Shown here one piece after another: positions 32,553 through 42,669 of a DNA stretch of 64,000 nt (the first letter of the stretch is position 1; every line of letters begins with the position of its first letter). Under the pieces are notes generated by a model that did no database searches, had not been told where the DNA came from, and was given only the letters and a program-made list of their open reading frames with translations. Location of the stretch: positions 1-64,000 of the forward strand of contig JAHDKI010000023.1 in the NCBI GenBank assembly GCA_018436925.1, given 5' to 3'. This DNA comes from Syntrophaceae bacterium (GTDB lineage Bacteria > Desulfobacterota > Syntrophia > Syntrophales > Smithellaceae). Made by a program: the position numbers and the translations under genes.

Positions 32553-33911
32553 TTGAAAAAATCAAAAACCAGCTTCTTTTGCCAGCATTGCGGCTATATG
32601 TCGCCAAAATGGCTTGGAAAATGCCCGTCCTGCAACGGATGGAACTGCTTTGCCGAGGAACTGGTCGCCGCGGCTGACTCCGTCGGCTCAAGCGAGCGAT
32701 TCTTCGACGGCAAACCGCTGCCGATCGACGAGGTGCCGGCCACCGAAGGTGAACGCACACCGACGGGACTTGACGAAGTGGACCGTGTGCTGGGCGGCGG
32801 CATCGTGGCCGGATCGGCTATCCTTATCGGCGGGGAACCGGGCATCGGCAAGTCCACCCTGATGCTCCAGGTGATGACAAACCTCGCTCAAGGCAGCCGT
32901 AAAGTCCTTTATGTTTCCGGGGAAGAATCCGCGGCGCAGATCAAGCTCCGGGCTGACCGTATCGGCGCACAGGCCAGGGATCTTTTCCTGCTCATCGAAG
33001 TGTCGCTCGAAAAAATCCTCGACCAGATTAAAAAAATCGAACCGGCCATCGTCGTCATCGATTCCATCCAAACCGTCTATTCCGCGGAACTGATGTCCGC
33101 GCCGGGTTCCGTAGGCCAGGTGCGCGAAGCCTCGTCCAGGCTCATTTTAGCGGCCAAAAAAAGCGCCGTCCCGGTTTTCTTAATCGGGCATGTCACCAAG
33201 GACGGCTCGATCGCCGGCCCCAAAGTCCTTGAGCATATGGTCGACACCGTATTGTATTTCGAGGGCGATTCCGGCCATGCCTATCGGATCATCCGCGGCA
33301 TCAAAAACCGTTTCGGCCCCACCAATGAAATCGGTGTTTTCGAGATGCGCGACCGGGGGCTTGCCGAAGTTCCCAATCCTTCAGCTTTTTTTCTGGCGGA
33401 ACGGCCCGAAAACGCGCCGGGCTCCGTCGTCGTGACTTCCCTGGAAGGCACACGGCCGATTCTGGTGGAAATCCAGTCCCTGGTGTCTCCCTCCAATCTG
33501 GGCATGCCCCGCCGGACGGCCATCGGCGTCGACCACAACCGTGTGTCGCTTCTGGTCGCGGTGCTCGATAAGATCTGCGGCCTGCAACTGGGCGGTTCCG
33601 ACATCTTCATCAATGCCGCAGGGGGCGTTCGCGTAGACGAACCGGCCGTCGATCTGGGCATCGTTTCGGCGATGGCCTCGAGTTTCCTGGACCGTCCCGT
33701 CGATCCCCGCACGGTGATTTTGGGCGAAGTGGGCCTCACCGGCGAAGTCCGGGCCGTCTCTCAAATGGAGGCGCGCATCAAAGAAGCCGCGCGGATGGGG
33801 TTCACGCGCTGCCTGATCCCCAAAACCAGCGCCGCCCAGCCGCCCGGACTTCCCAAAATGGACATCCGCCCCATCCGATCGCTTGCGGAACTGCTTGAAA
33901 ATCTCTTTTAA
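32553..33911 (+). CDS. radA: DNA repair protein RadA
   Basis: A 452-residue RecA-like ATPase that promotes branch migration in recombination. N-terminal zinc finger: FFCQHCGYMSPKWLGKCPSC. Walker A is GGEPGIGKSTLML, the RadA-specific KNRFG motif is in IKNRFGPTNEIGVF, and the C-terminal Lon-like domain (about 340-452) is present (INAAGGVRVDEPAVDLGI). Length equals the family norm. The start codon is TTG at 32553, preceded by GGGGAG at good spacing; no upstream ATG fits. Confidence 0.96.
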   Translation: MKKSKTSFFCQHCGYMSPKWLGKCPSCNGWNCFAEELVAAADSVGSSERFFDGKPLPIDEVPATEGERTPTGLDEVDRVLGGGIVAGSAILIGGEPGIGKSTLMLQVMTNLAQGSRKVLYVSGEESAAQIKLRADRIGAQARDLFLLIEVSLEKILDQIKKIEPAIVVIDSIQTVYSAELMSAPGSVGQVREASSRLILAAKKSAVPVFLIGHVTKDGSIAGPKVLEHMVDTVLYFEGDSGHAYRIIRGIKNRFGPTNEIGVFEMRDRGLAEVPNPSAFFLAERPENAPGSVVVTSLEGTRPILVEIQSLVSPSNLGMPRRTAIGVDHNRVSLLVAVLDKICGLQLGGSDIFINAAGGVRVDEPAVDLGIVSAMASSFLDRPVDPRTVILGEVGLTGEVRAVSQMEARIKEAARMGFTRCLIPKTSAAQPPGLPKMDIRPIRSLAELLENLF

Positions 33912-33940
33912 AAATTTTTTCTTTTAAAGGCGTGCCTGCC

Positions 33941-33968
33941 TTGACAGGGGGTAAATCATGCATAAAAT
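33941..33968 (+). promoter_or_regulatory. Sigma-70 promoter of groESL
   Basis: Perfect TTGACA (33941-33946), 16-bp spacer, TAAAAT (33963-33968), about 60 bp upstream of groES. No CIRCE inverted repeat (TTAGCACTC-N9-GAGTGCTAA) is visible in this region. Confidence 0.65.
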
Positions 33969-34029
33969 AGCGCCGCTTTTAAGGATTGTTATCTGACATA
34001 TTAAAAAGGGAGAAAGGAGAAGAAACAGC

Positions 34030-34320
34030 ATGAAAATCAGACCTTTACAGGATAGAATCATTGTAAAAAGGCTGGAAGAAGAAACCAAAACCAAAGGCGG
34101 CATCATTATTCCTGATACGGCCAAGGAAAAACCGATCGAAGGCAAAATCATCGCTGTCGGCAAAGGCAAAGTCACGGAGGAAGGAAAGGTTCTTCCGCTG
34201 GACGTGAAAGTCGGCGACAAAGTTCTCTTTAGCAAATACGGCGGAACGGAAGTCAAGATCGACGGCGAAGAATACCTCATCATGAGAGAAGACGACATTC
34301 TGGGCGTGATTGAAAAATAA
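34030..34320 (+). CDS. groES: Co-chaperonin GroES
   Basis: A 96-residue heptameric lid for Gro[19 protein letters not shown] is the family opening; the mobile loop reads [16 protein letters not shown], including the IIIP GroEL-contact tripeptide; the roof and end [17 protein letters not shown] fit. AAGGAGAAG precedes the ATG. It is 24 bp before groEL in the usual order. Confidence 0.97.
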   Translation: MKIRPLQDRIIVKRLEEETKTKGGIIIPDTAKEKPIEGKIIAVGKGKVTEEGKVLPLDVKVGDKVLFSKYGGTEVKIDGEEYLIMREDDILGVIEK

Positions 34321-35988
<1,668 letters not shown>

Positions 35989-36033
35989 TAGAAAACAGGC
36001 CATAGGCTATAGGCCATGGTCCGAAGACGAATA

Positions 36034-36073
36034 AAAAACGCCCCCTGTTTGTTTGTAAACAGGGGGCGTTTTT
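36034..36073 (+). terminator. Intrinsic terminator of groESL
   Basis: A 17-bp perfect stem (36034-36050 with 36057-36073), GC-rich in the middle and A/T at the base, loop GTTTGT. The T-run is within the stem base. A short triplicated 7-mer (GGCCATA-like, 35998-36018) precedes it. Confidence 0.88.
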
Positions 36074-36151
36074 CATTGTTCAGGTTATCCCTTTAAAGCC
36101 CCTTCCCGGCGATCCGTCGAATACGACCATTTCGTGATAGAGGATCACTTG

Positions 36152-36739
36152 CTAAGCAGGATCGCTTTCATCCGCTTGCCTTCGCATGGCCTCTTCCGCC
36201 TCTTCGAGCGAGGCAAAGCCGCTGCGGATAACCAGGTTGGCGTAAAATCGCATCGACCAGTTCTCTCCCTTATCGCGGGCCAGACGGAGATCCCGCAAAA
36301 GAATCGCCAGCGTCCGGTTGGAATAGGTTTCGAGCTCGCCGCGCAGATAGGTTTTAAAGGATGTCTCCGAATCGCTGTCTTCCTCCAGAGGCCTTCCCCG
36401 GCGGGTCAAATAAGGGTAGCGTTCGGCGACTTCACGCTGCGCGGCAACCTCCAAATCCACAATCCGCTCAATGACGGGGTTGTCGTTGAGCGGAGGGATC
36501 AGATTTTCCATTCTGGCGTATTTGAGCGTCATCAGATTTTCGCCAATCGCTTGAGCCTGCAATAGATCATCCCGGTAACTATTGAGGGCATCGTCCGACC
36601 AGATGGAAAACTGGGTTCCCCGATGCAGGCGGAAAGCGCTCGGATTTTGCTGACAGCCGACCGGATATCTCGCCCGGACATTTTGAAACATGTCCCATTC
36701 GAGCGCCAGGATCTCTTCAATTAAATCGTCTCGAGCCAT
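36152..36739 (-). CDS. DUF4125 family protein
   Basis: A 195-residue soluble, largely helical protein: IEEILALEWDMFQNV, GCQQNPSAFRLHRGTQFSIW, and ENLMTLKYARMENLIPPLN match the DUF4125 pattern (EW..F, CQ, QF..W, KYARM). No activity is known to me. It is the last gene of a TPR-DUF4037-DUF4125 unit, 22 bp after DUF4037; the two domains often occur together or fused, so they probably act as one. Confidence 0.8.
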   Translation of the reverse strand: MARDDLIEEILALEWDMFQNVRARYPVGCQQNPSAFRLHRGTQFSIWSDDALNSYRDDLLQAQAIGENLMTLKYARMENLIPPLNDNPVIERIVDLEVAAQREVAERYPYLTRRGRPLEEDSDSETSFKTYLRGELETYSNRTLAILLRDLRLARDKGENWSMRFYANLVIRSGFASLEEAEEAMRRQADESDPA

Positions 36740-36761
36740 GCGACTGATTCTCTCTTACCAT

Positions 36762-37688
36762 CTAACCCACCCAGACGCTGCGTTCCCGCAGCTCTTGATC
36801 GGATACCGTTTGCAAAACAACCGGTCCGTGATCCGGAAGGTAATCGCTTCCGCAGTCACTCAATCCCTGACGCTGAATTTCTTCGATCAGCGCTCGGCTC
36901 ATCGCTTCAATCCGCTCGATCTTCAATCCCCCCTCCCGCGCCTCAAGTAAATTTGATATCTCCCGATGAAAAAAGGCGCCCAGAACCGGCAGATCCTTTG
37001 CGGCACGGTGCGTCCATTTGTAGAACGGCGCATAGCGCTTATTCAGCAGAAAAACCAAGGAGAGCGCATCGGAACAAAACTTCATTTCGGCATACCGGGC
37101 GGCATAGAATTCGTAGCGTCTCAGTGAGCGGGGAAAGTTGTACTGTCCCTCCCGTCCGGCGCTCATGCATCGCGCGGCGATTTTCTTGCGCCGGACATCT
37201 TCGGGATAATACACAAGCAAGGCGTCCCTGATCCGGGAAAACTCGCCTTTCGGATCCTGAAAGACTTTTCCATTCGTCGCGGCGGCCAGAGCGTTATCCG
37301 GCAAAGCCAGCCATTGGTCAAGGCTTTCAGGCGGCTGAAAATTGCCGATAAAGCTTCGGTAGAACGCTGATATTTCGAAAACGCCGATCCGATTTGCGCC
37401 CCAGGAACTGGTCTTTCTCGGGGGATGTCCGAGGAATGACGCAGGCAGGCGATTGTAGATTTCGCTCGCCTCGGCGCCGAAACGGTTGAAGTCCTCCCGG
37501 GCAAGCCACAGGCAGAAGCCGGGACCCCAATCGTGATCCCGGGACAGATCATCATCATAGCCGTAGCATTCCGAACCGTCTCCTACCAGACCGAAGGCCA
37601 GACGATCATAATATTTCCTGAACTGATTCCTGAAGAGCGTTTCTCCCTCTTCGTAGAAAAAGCGTTCGCACAACTCAAGCCCCTTCAT
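36762..37688 (-). CDS. DUF4037 nucleotidyltransferase-like protein
   Basis: A 308-residue protein. FGLVGDGSECYGYDDDLSRD then HDWG is a nucleotidyltransferase-like GS/DxD signature of DUF4037; NRIGVFEISAFYRSFIG and PRSLRRYEFYAARYAEMKFC follow the family. A catalytic role is likely, with unknown substrate. Start 37688 has GGGGG upstream; ATG 37712 is also possible. Either overlaps the TPR gene end, showing coupling. With DUF4125 downstream and TPR upstream, it is the probable enzyme of a three-part unit. Confidence 0.8.
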   Translation of the reverse strand: MKGLELCERFFYEEGETLFRNQFRKYYDRLAFGLVGDGSECYGYDDDLSRDHDWGPGFCLWLAREDFNRFGAEASEIYNRLPASFLGHPPRKTSSWGANRIGVFEISAFYRSFIGNFQPPESLDQWLALPDNALAAATNGKVFQDPKGEFSRIRDALLVYYPEDVRRKKIAARCMSAGREGQYNFPRSLRRYEFYAARYAEMKFCSDALSLVFLLNKRYAPFYKWTHRAAKDLPVLGAFFHREISNLLEAREGGLKIERIEAMSRALIEEIQRQGLSDCGSDYLPDHGPVVLQTVSDQELRERSVWVG

Positions 37689-38250
37689 GACCTTGAATCC
37701 CCCTTCCGGCATGAACGCTCAGGTTGAGCAGATTGGTTTCACACAGCTGAGATTTTTCCGTATCGCCCAACAGATCGTAGAGGTTTTTGGCGCTTTCGAA
37801 ATGACGCTGCGCTTTTTCTGCATCTCCTTTGCGGGCGTAGGAATAAGCTAGATTACTGTACTGATCGGCAACGCCCCGCTCATGGCTTGCTTCGCGGAAG
37901 ATCGCCAAGGCCTCAGCGTAAGCATCAATCGAATCTTCCCACTTCTCCTGATCGCGAAAAACTGATCCGACATTGCCCATCTGCTCACCCGCCCCGATGG
38001 CATTGCCGGCTTCGCGGTATAAATCGGCAGCGCCTTGAAAAGAGCACAGCGCGTCTTGATAACGATTCAGGCTGACCTGCGCGTGTCCAATATTGTTGAG
38101 CATGATGGCGCGGGCAGTCAGCGCGCTTCGGGGAACAAGCTCCATTGCGCGCTGAAGGCGAGTCAGCGCACCCGCAAAATCGCCCTTTTCGAGGCATCCT
38201 CCCGCTTGCTGATACAAAAGCCGGATTTCTTCGTGACGAGATTCTGTCAA
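37675..38250 (-). CDS. TPR-repeat protein
   Basis: About 191 residues made of four to five tetratricopeptide repeats (ALTRLQRAMELVP, NNIGHAQVSLNRYQDALCSF, NVGSVFRDQEKWEDSIDAYA, SNLAYSYARKGDAEKAQRHF), a protein-binding scaffold with hallmark small-large and Ala positions. The likely start is TTG 38250 with GGGGGG just upstream; an ATG at 38289 overlaps the preceding gene. It heads the TPR-DUF4037-DUF4125 unit and overlaps the next start. Confidence 0.78.
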   Translation of the reverse strand: MTESRHEEIRLLYQQAGGCLEKGDFAGALTRLQRAMELVPRSALTARAIMLNNIGHAQVSLNRYQDALCSFQGAADLYREAGNAIGAGEQMGNVGSVFRDQEKWEDSIDAYAEALAIFREASHERGVADQYSNLAYSYARKGDAEKAQRHFESAKNLYDLLGDTEKSQLCETNLLNLSVHAGRGIQGHEGA

Positions 38251-38261
38251 CGTTACCCCCC

Positions 38262-38690
38262 TCAGGCAGATAATATGGACTTCTCGCAACCCTGCCCAAA
38301 ATCGGCCAGCAGCCTGACCTGTTCGATGGTGAACGTCAAAGCCGCAAAAATCATCTGAGCCGCGGCTTTGTCAGCTTTTTCGGAGATGATCGTTTTCATC
38401 GTCTCCACGGATTCACCGGACGTTTCGCACCGCTTCATCTTTGAATAGAGTCGGACACCCCTCCATTCAAAAAGGTTTTGCGCGGGCTCCATGATCAGAT
38501 AACAGGCATGAGGATTATCCAGGAGGTTATCGAGGGTTCTATTTTTTCCCAGGGCAATCACGATTGTCGATTCATCCGTCATTCGTGGAGAACCGAAACA
38601 GGCGCAGTCCACCTCCCCTTTCAGATTGCCGGTGCTCAGCCCCCTGAGACGTGGTTGCCTATTAAAGGACTCCATCAGGATTTTAGACAT
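38262..38690 (-). CDS. Pyridoxamine 5'-phosphate oxidase-like FMN-binding protein
   Basis: A 142-residue split-barrel protein. TGNLKGEVDCACFGSPRMTD, TIVIALGKNRTLDNLLDNPH and ACYLIMEPAQNLFEWRGVRL match the PPOX/FMN-binding general stress family (loss of a canonical longer C-terminus makes it an FMN or F420 binder rather than a PdxH). AAGGAGGGG directly before ATG 38690 rules out the longer frame. It precedes the TPR gene by 11 bp and may belong to the same transcript. Confidence 0.8.
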   Translation of the reverse strand: MSKILMESFNRQPRLRGLSTGNLKGEVDCACFGSPRMTDESTIVIALGKNRTLDNLLDNPHACYLIMEPAQNLFEWRGVRLYSKMKRCETSGESVETMKTIISEKADKAAAQMIFAALTFTIEQVRLLADFGQGCEKSILSA

Positions 38691-38757
38691 GCTTTCCCCT
38701 CCTTGTGCGTCTTCATGACATGGATGTATCGCGGTGTTGACGGCAAATACCCATTTT

Positions 38758-40440
38758 TTAGTCACCCGGTCTGTCCGGCTTATTGCGGGAGGCGGCGATT
38801 TGATCAGCCAAGTCGCAGGCTTCCTTTCGCAGTCCGCTGCCGACTTTAATGCTCTGGCCGAACTCCAGATGGCGATCCGTTTCAGCTTCGTATGAGGGCC
38901 ATGAAACAAGTCCGTCGCGGTTGGGATCGCCCGTTTTGGCAAACTGGACCCAGTAGGCGCTCATCGCCTCGGAAAGGGCCAGATGCTTCTGATCGGGCGA
39001 AATCCGCCCCTGATCGAGATTGCCGAAGACATAGGCGATTTCGCTGCCGTGAAAAGCTCCCAGCATCGCGCCGATCGGTCCCGGAGAACTCATCGTAAAG
39101 TGATAGAGGTATGCCCTCGATGGGACATTCCCCATCAAACGCGCAAAGGTCCGCGCTCCGGCGATAAATCCCAGATCCCCGAGACTGTCTCCCAGAGCCT
39201 TGCGGATTTGCAACGCATCTGAAACCGGATACAATGCAAAGACCTGATCCGCGAATGGTCCGTACTGCCTGTTTAAAACAGTCCGGTATCCTTCGATCGT
39301 GGCAACGTTGGAATTCAGCATGAAAATGCCTCCTTCATTGGCATTGGTCCCCACCAGAAGCGGAACGTCATGCTGTTCTCCACGGCTGAAAATAATTCTG
39401 ACGTCGTCAGGAATAAGCTCGCCGTCAATGATCATATTAAATCGGTATCCCGTCTCGCCGCCTAGCCCCATGGTCGGTCTGCTCACTTCAAGAATCTTTT
39501 CCGCGCTCAAGCCTCGCATGGCCGCCAGAGGATCGGCCGCGTCGGCGCACCCCAGATCACTTGCCAGCCGCAGCCCCTGCGCCTCCATCGATTCCTGACT
39601 CTGGAGGGATTCCCGCAGATGTCGAAGCGGGAAAAAAGCGTGACCGCTTTGAGCGATGGCCCGCTGAAACAAGCCTTTCGCCGCAGGCGAGGCCATCAGA
39701 CAGCAGATATCCTGGGCGCCCGCCGATTCGCCGAAGACCGTCACCCTCGCTGGATCTCCCCCGAACGCCCCTATGTTTTTCTGCACCCATTGCAAAGCGG
39801 CGATCTGATCCAGAAGGCCGTAATTTCCGGATACTCCGCGACCGGATTCTTCGGACAATTTGGGATGCGCAAAAAATCCAAACGGCCCCAGACGATAGTT
39901 GATCGTCACTACAACCACCCCTAGTTTGGCCAGATTTTGGCCGTCATACGCCGGGGTGGACGCCCCACCCATGATATTGGCTCCGCCGTGAATCCAGACC
40001 ATGACGGCAAGCTTTTCGTCTGCGCTTTTGGCGGGCGTCCAGATATTCAAGTAGAGACAATCCTCGCTGACCTTGTCAAATGGCGTGTTATATAATCTTG
40101 CCAATGTGTCGGGCTGCGGCGAGACCGGACCGAATTCGGTGCATTCGAGAACGTCCTTCCAAGGCTTAACGGGTCGAGGCGGTTTCCATCGAAGATCTCC
40201 CACGGGCGGCGCCGCATAGGGTATGCCCTTAAAAACGCGCATTGTTTTCTTTCCGGCAAAATACCCGGCAACTCGACCGGATTCTATTTGAATCGGTTCG
40301 CACAGCTTCAATGGTTCCGCGACGGGCTGTGCCCCTGAAACATTCAATACGGAGGCAAACATGAGCAACAAAGCGACGACAACCGATAGTCTATCGCACC
40401 CGGTCGCCTTTTTTACAAACACGACAGTTGCTTGTGGCAT
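38758..40440 (-). CDS. Type B carboxylesterase, exported
   Basis: A 560-residue alpha/beta hydrolase of the carboxylesterase/p-nitrobenzyl esterase family. VFKGIPYAAPPVGDLRWKPP and SEDCLYLNIWTP are family blocks; the oxyanion hole is HGGANIMGG; the nucleophile elbow is VFGESAGA; GTNANEGGIF and FHGSEIAYVFG hold the acid and His regions. An N-terminal hydrophobic segment (about 18-37, ending SGA) indicates export. Start 40440 has AAAGGG upstream. It is a lone gene; the 67-bp gap to the FMN gene holds nothing obvious. Confidence 0.9.
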   Translation of the reverse strand: MPQATVVFVKKATGCDRLSVVVALLLMFASVLNVSGAQPVAEPLKLCEPIQIESGRVAGYFAGKKTMRVFKGIPYAAPPVGDLRWKPPRPVKPWKDVLECTEFGPVSPQPDTLARLYNTPFDKVSEDCLYLNIWTPAKSADEKLAVMVWIHGGANIMGGASTPAYDGQNLAKLGVVVVTINYRLGPFGFFAHPKLSEESGRGVSGNYGLLDQIAALQWVQKNIGAFGGDPARVTVFGESAGAQDICCLMASPAAKGLFQRAIAQSGHAFFPLRHLRESLQSQESMEAQGLRLASDLGCADAADPLAAMRGLSAEKILEVSRPTMGLGGETGYRFNMIIDGELIPDDVRIIFSRGEQHDVPLLVGTNANEGGIFMLNSNVATIEGYRTVLNRQYGPFADQVFALYPVSDALQIRKALGDSLGDLGFIAGARTFARLMGNVPSRAYLYHFTMSSPGPIGAMLGAFHGSEIAYVFGNLDQGRISPDQKHLALSEAMSAYWVQFAKTGDPNRDGLVSWPSYEAETDRHLEFGQSIKVGSGLRKEACDLADQIAASRNKPDRPGD

Positions 40441-40804
40441 GATTTGGTTTCCCTTTCCGATAAGACCCTGCATGTTCCGCTTGATGCACGGTCAATCCTT
40501 TCCGAAGGACATCCCTTCCAGGCGGCCCAACTTCTTCCCCACCGCCCCGAAGTTTGGAACCGCCCGCGAGGCCGGAAGCCGGAGCGTCCTGACGGAAGAC
40601 ACATCAAATGGCGCCTTATATTGTTGAGCTATATTACTTACTAGTTTTGATATTTCTGAATGCGCACAATGTCAAGTAAAAATGTGGGGGAAGCCTTCAC
40701 ACTTTTGTCCCCCCGGTCCGGTTAAGCCTGAATTTCAAGCCAGCCGACATTTTTCGGAAGCCTTGATGGTCAGGGCCGCCGTATAACGGGCCGATTGGCC
40801 GCGG
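40441..40804. other. Intergenic gap without recognised features
   Basis: Between the carboxylesterase start and the phosphotriesterase-family stop. The left half is AT-poor; the right half includes an AT-rich patch near 40620-40680. I see no protein-like frame, RNA gene or convincing terminator. Confidence 0.5.
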
Positions 40805-41782
40805 TCATTCACCGCTTAAAAACCGCCGAGGATTGTCCACCATCATTGTTCGAATCTGATCGTCGCTCACGCCGGCGTTTTTGAGAACCGGCAGGATGTT
40901 TGTAAAGATATTTTTAAAGTTCCAGTTTTTAAATTTGACGGCCTCTTCTTGCGGCATCCTCCCGCCCCTTCCATACGTCGCCGCTGCGCAGTCGTGAGAC
41001 AACACAATCCGATGGACATACCCCATGCCCAGAAGACCGATCAGGGTCTCCATGCGAACCTGGTCGGAGACCAGCATCTCGACTCCGAAACGATCAAAGG
41101 CGATATTGACGCCCCGTTGAAGCACTTCCAAATGATAGGCGATCGAGGAACTGCCGCACATGTGGCCGATCATAATCTTTTCCGGCGACACACCTTCAGC
41201 CAGCAGCAAATCGGCCTGCTGGGGCCCCATCGTCCCGTCTTCGGTATGCGTCATAATGGGAAGTCCCGTTTCCCGGCTGGCTTGGGCCGCCGCCCTGAAC
41301 GAGGCTTCCTCACAAGGCGCGATGCGACCGAAGCCGGTGGCTACTTTAATCACGCCCGGTTGAACACCGCTTGAGCCGATGCCGTTTGTAATTTCCTGCA
41401 TAAACCCTTCATAGAGCTCCGTTTGGATGCTGTTTATTTTCACGCTCGCTCTTCGCTTGAGATAGGTCCACTGGCCTTCTTCCTCAGAATAGCGCCCCGT
41501 TGAACAGACGATATGCACCTGGAGCTCTTCAGAGACCGCCTTCATCACCTCCACGTTTCTGGACAGGTCCGGCGGTGTGGCGTCTACGATCGTGCGAACA
41601 CCGAGCGCTTGGATCGGTTGCAGAACTTTCACAGATTGGGCTGCTGCTTTCTTCGGATCGAATATTTTAGCCAACGGATCGCAGGCCCATCCGGAATAAC
41701 CGGCAATAATGTGTTCGTGGGGAAGCGTAAGCCCCAGATCATCCGAGTCAATCCGCCCCAGAACCGTATTGATTTTTCTCAT
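40805..41782 (-). CDS. Phosphotriesterase-family metal hydrolase
   Basis: A 325-residue TIM-barrel amidohydrolase: LGLTLPHEHII carries the first HxH, VRTIVDATPPDLSRN follows, GVIKVATGFGRI holds the position of the bridging carboxylated Lys, PIMTHTEDG and IGHMCGSS the later His residues, and IVLSHDCAA the Asp region. This group includes phosphotriesterase-like lactonases. Start 41782 has AAAGGAAGG upstream. Substrate unknown; position near an esterase and an ATC-hydrolase-like gene suggests xenobiotic or lactone hydrolysis. Confidence 0.87.
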   Translation of the reverse strand: MRKINTVLGRIDSDDLGLTLPHEHIIAGYSGWACDPLAKIFDPKKAAAQSVKVLQPIQALGVRTIVDATPPDLSRNVEVMKAVSEELQVHIVCSTGRYSEEEGQWTYLKRRASVKINSIQTELYEGFMQEITNGIGSSGVQPGVIKVATGFGRIAPCEEASFRAAAQASRETGLPIMTHTEDGTMGPQQADLLLAEGVSPEKIMIGHMCGSSSIAYHLEVLQRGVNIAFDRFGVEMLVSDQVRMETLIGLLGMGYVHRIVLSHDCAAATYGRGGRMPQEEAVKFKNWNFKNIFTNILPVLKNAGVSDDQIRTMMVDNPRRFLSGE

Positions 41783-41908
41783 CGCAACCTTCCTTTGAAG
41801 ACTCGAATTCAATTCATAGTCATCGCACCGGCAAGGCGCAAGACTTTATCCGCCGATGTTCAGCAAAACGGGCGGGCCGTTCTTGCCTCAATTTGGTTTG
41901 TCGTCATT

Positions 41909-42430
41909 TTATTCGTTTTTCATCTCGATCCGAAATCGACAGCAACAGTCGCCGCGCGTGAGCAGTTTCGAAAACCCCTCCGAGGTGAATTTCGGATTGA
42001 GCGTCTCCAAGACACCCGCGAAATTTTCACGCAGCAGCACCGCGCACAGGTCAGGTTCTTGCGACCAGATTCGGACCAAAGGACAGGTGTTTAGCTCTTT
42101 TTCAAAAGCTTGCGGCGAATTTTCGATATATCCGCTCCAAAAATTAGCAAAGCCGTCGTCGATGAAGTCCTGAAGTTTGGGCAGACCCGTGCAGTCCTTG
42201 AAGTCTTCAGGCTTCGTTTTGGAAAGCTTCATCCACAGATATGCGTCTTTGCGCCCCTGCTCCCGGTAAACCTCCTTGAGTTTTTCAACAAACTGATCGC
42301 CGCCGACTTCCTTGCCGACCTGGAAAAGAGTCACCATCTGCCGCGCTAGAGACATCGTCCAGTTTTTGTAACGCTTGCCCATTTCTTCTTCACTTACGGG
42401 ATACCGTTCATAATCGGGTGTTTCTTTCAT
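41909..42430 (-). CDS. L-2-amino-thiazoline-4-carboxylic acid hydrolase-like protein
   Basis: A 173-residue protein resembling the ATC hydrolase family: FIDDGFANFWSGYIENSPQA, ELNTCPLVRIWSQEPDLCAV and FTSEGFSKLLTRGDCCCRFR, with the clustered GDCCCRF Cys motif near the C-terminus typical of these proteins. Known members open a thiazoline ring; most are uncharacterised. GAGGCGAGGT precedes ATG 42430. Lies upstream of the phosphotriesterase-family gene on the same strand. Confidence 0.75.
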   Translation of the reverse strand: MKETPDYERYPVSEEEMGKRYKNWTMSLARQMVTLFQVGKEVGGDQFVEKLKEVYREQGRKDAYLWMKLSKTKPEDFKDCTGLPKLQDFIDDGFANFWSGYIENSPQAFEKELNTCPLVRIWSQEPDLCAVLLRENFAGVLETLNPKFTSEGFSKLLTRGDCCCRFRIEMKNE

Positions 42431-42669
42431 ACCTCGCCTCCTGTTTTCTAAGCATTGCCCGAGACCTGCGCGGATAAGCAAATCCCTTGTCCCGTTTGCG
42501 TTCAATCCCCGCACCCGCGACGCAGAACGTCGATTGGCGTTATCACTTCACAGATTAGATATTTCGCTTCCTGCATTCTGTCAAGATCAATGTCGGTCCA
42601 CGACATCGAAGAAAGCAGGCTTCGTGATCTTGTGGCCGAAAAGCTGACGGGCGTACGGCACAATATTCG

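Noticed and set aside
35998-36018. Three tandem GGCCATA-like 7-mers before the groESL terminator
   Set aside because: Too short and imperfect to support a functional repeat.
42455-42545. tRNA-like segment (GTTCAATCCCCGC)
   Set aside because: The T-loop-like string lacks a pairing 5' stem and no anticodon or D arm can be drawn around it.
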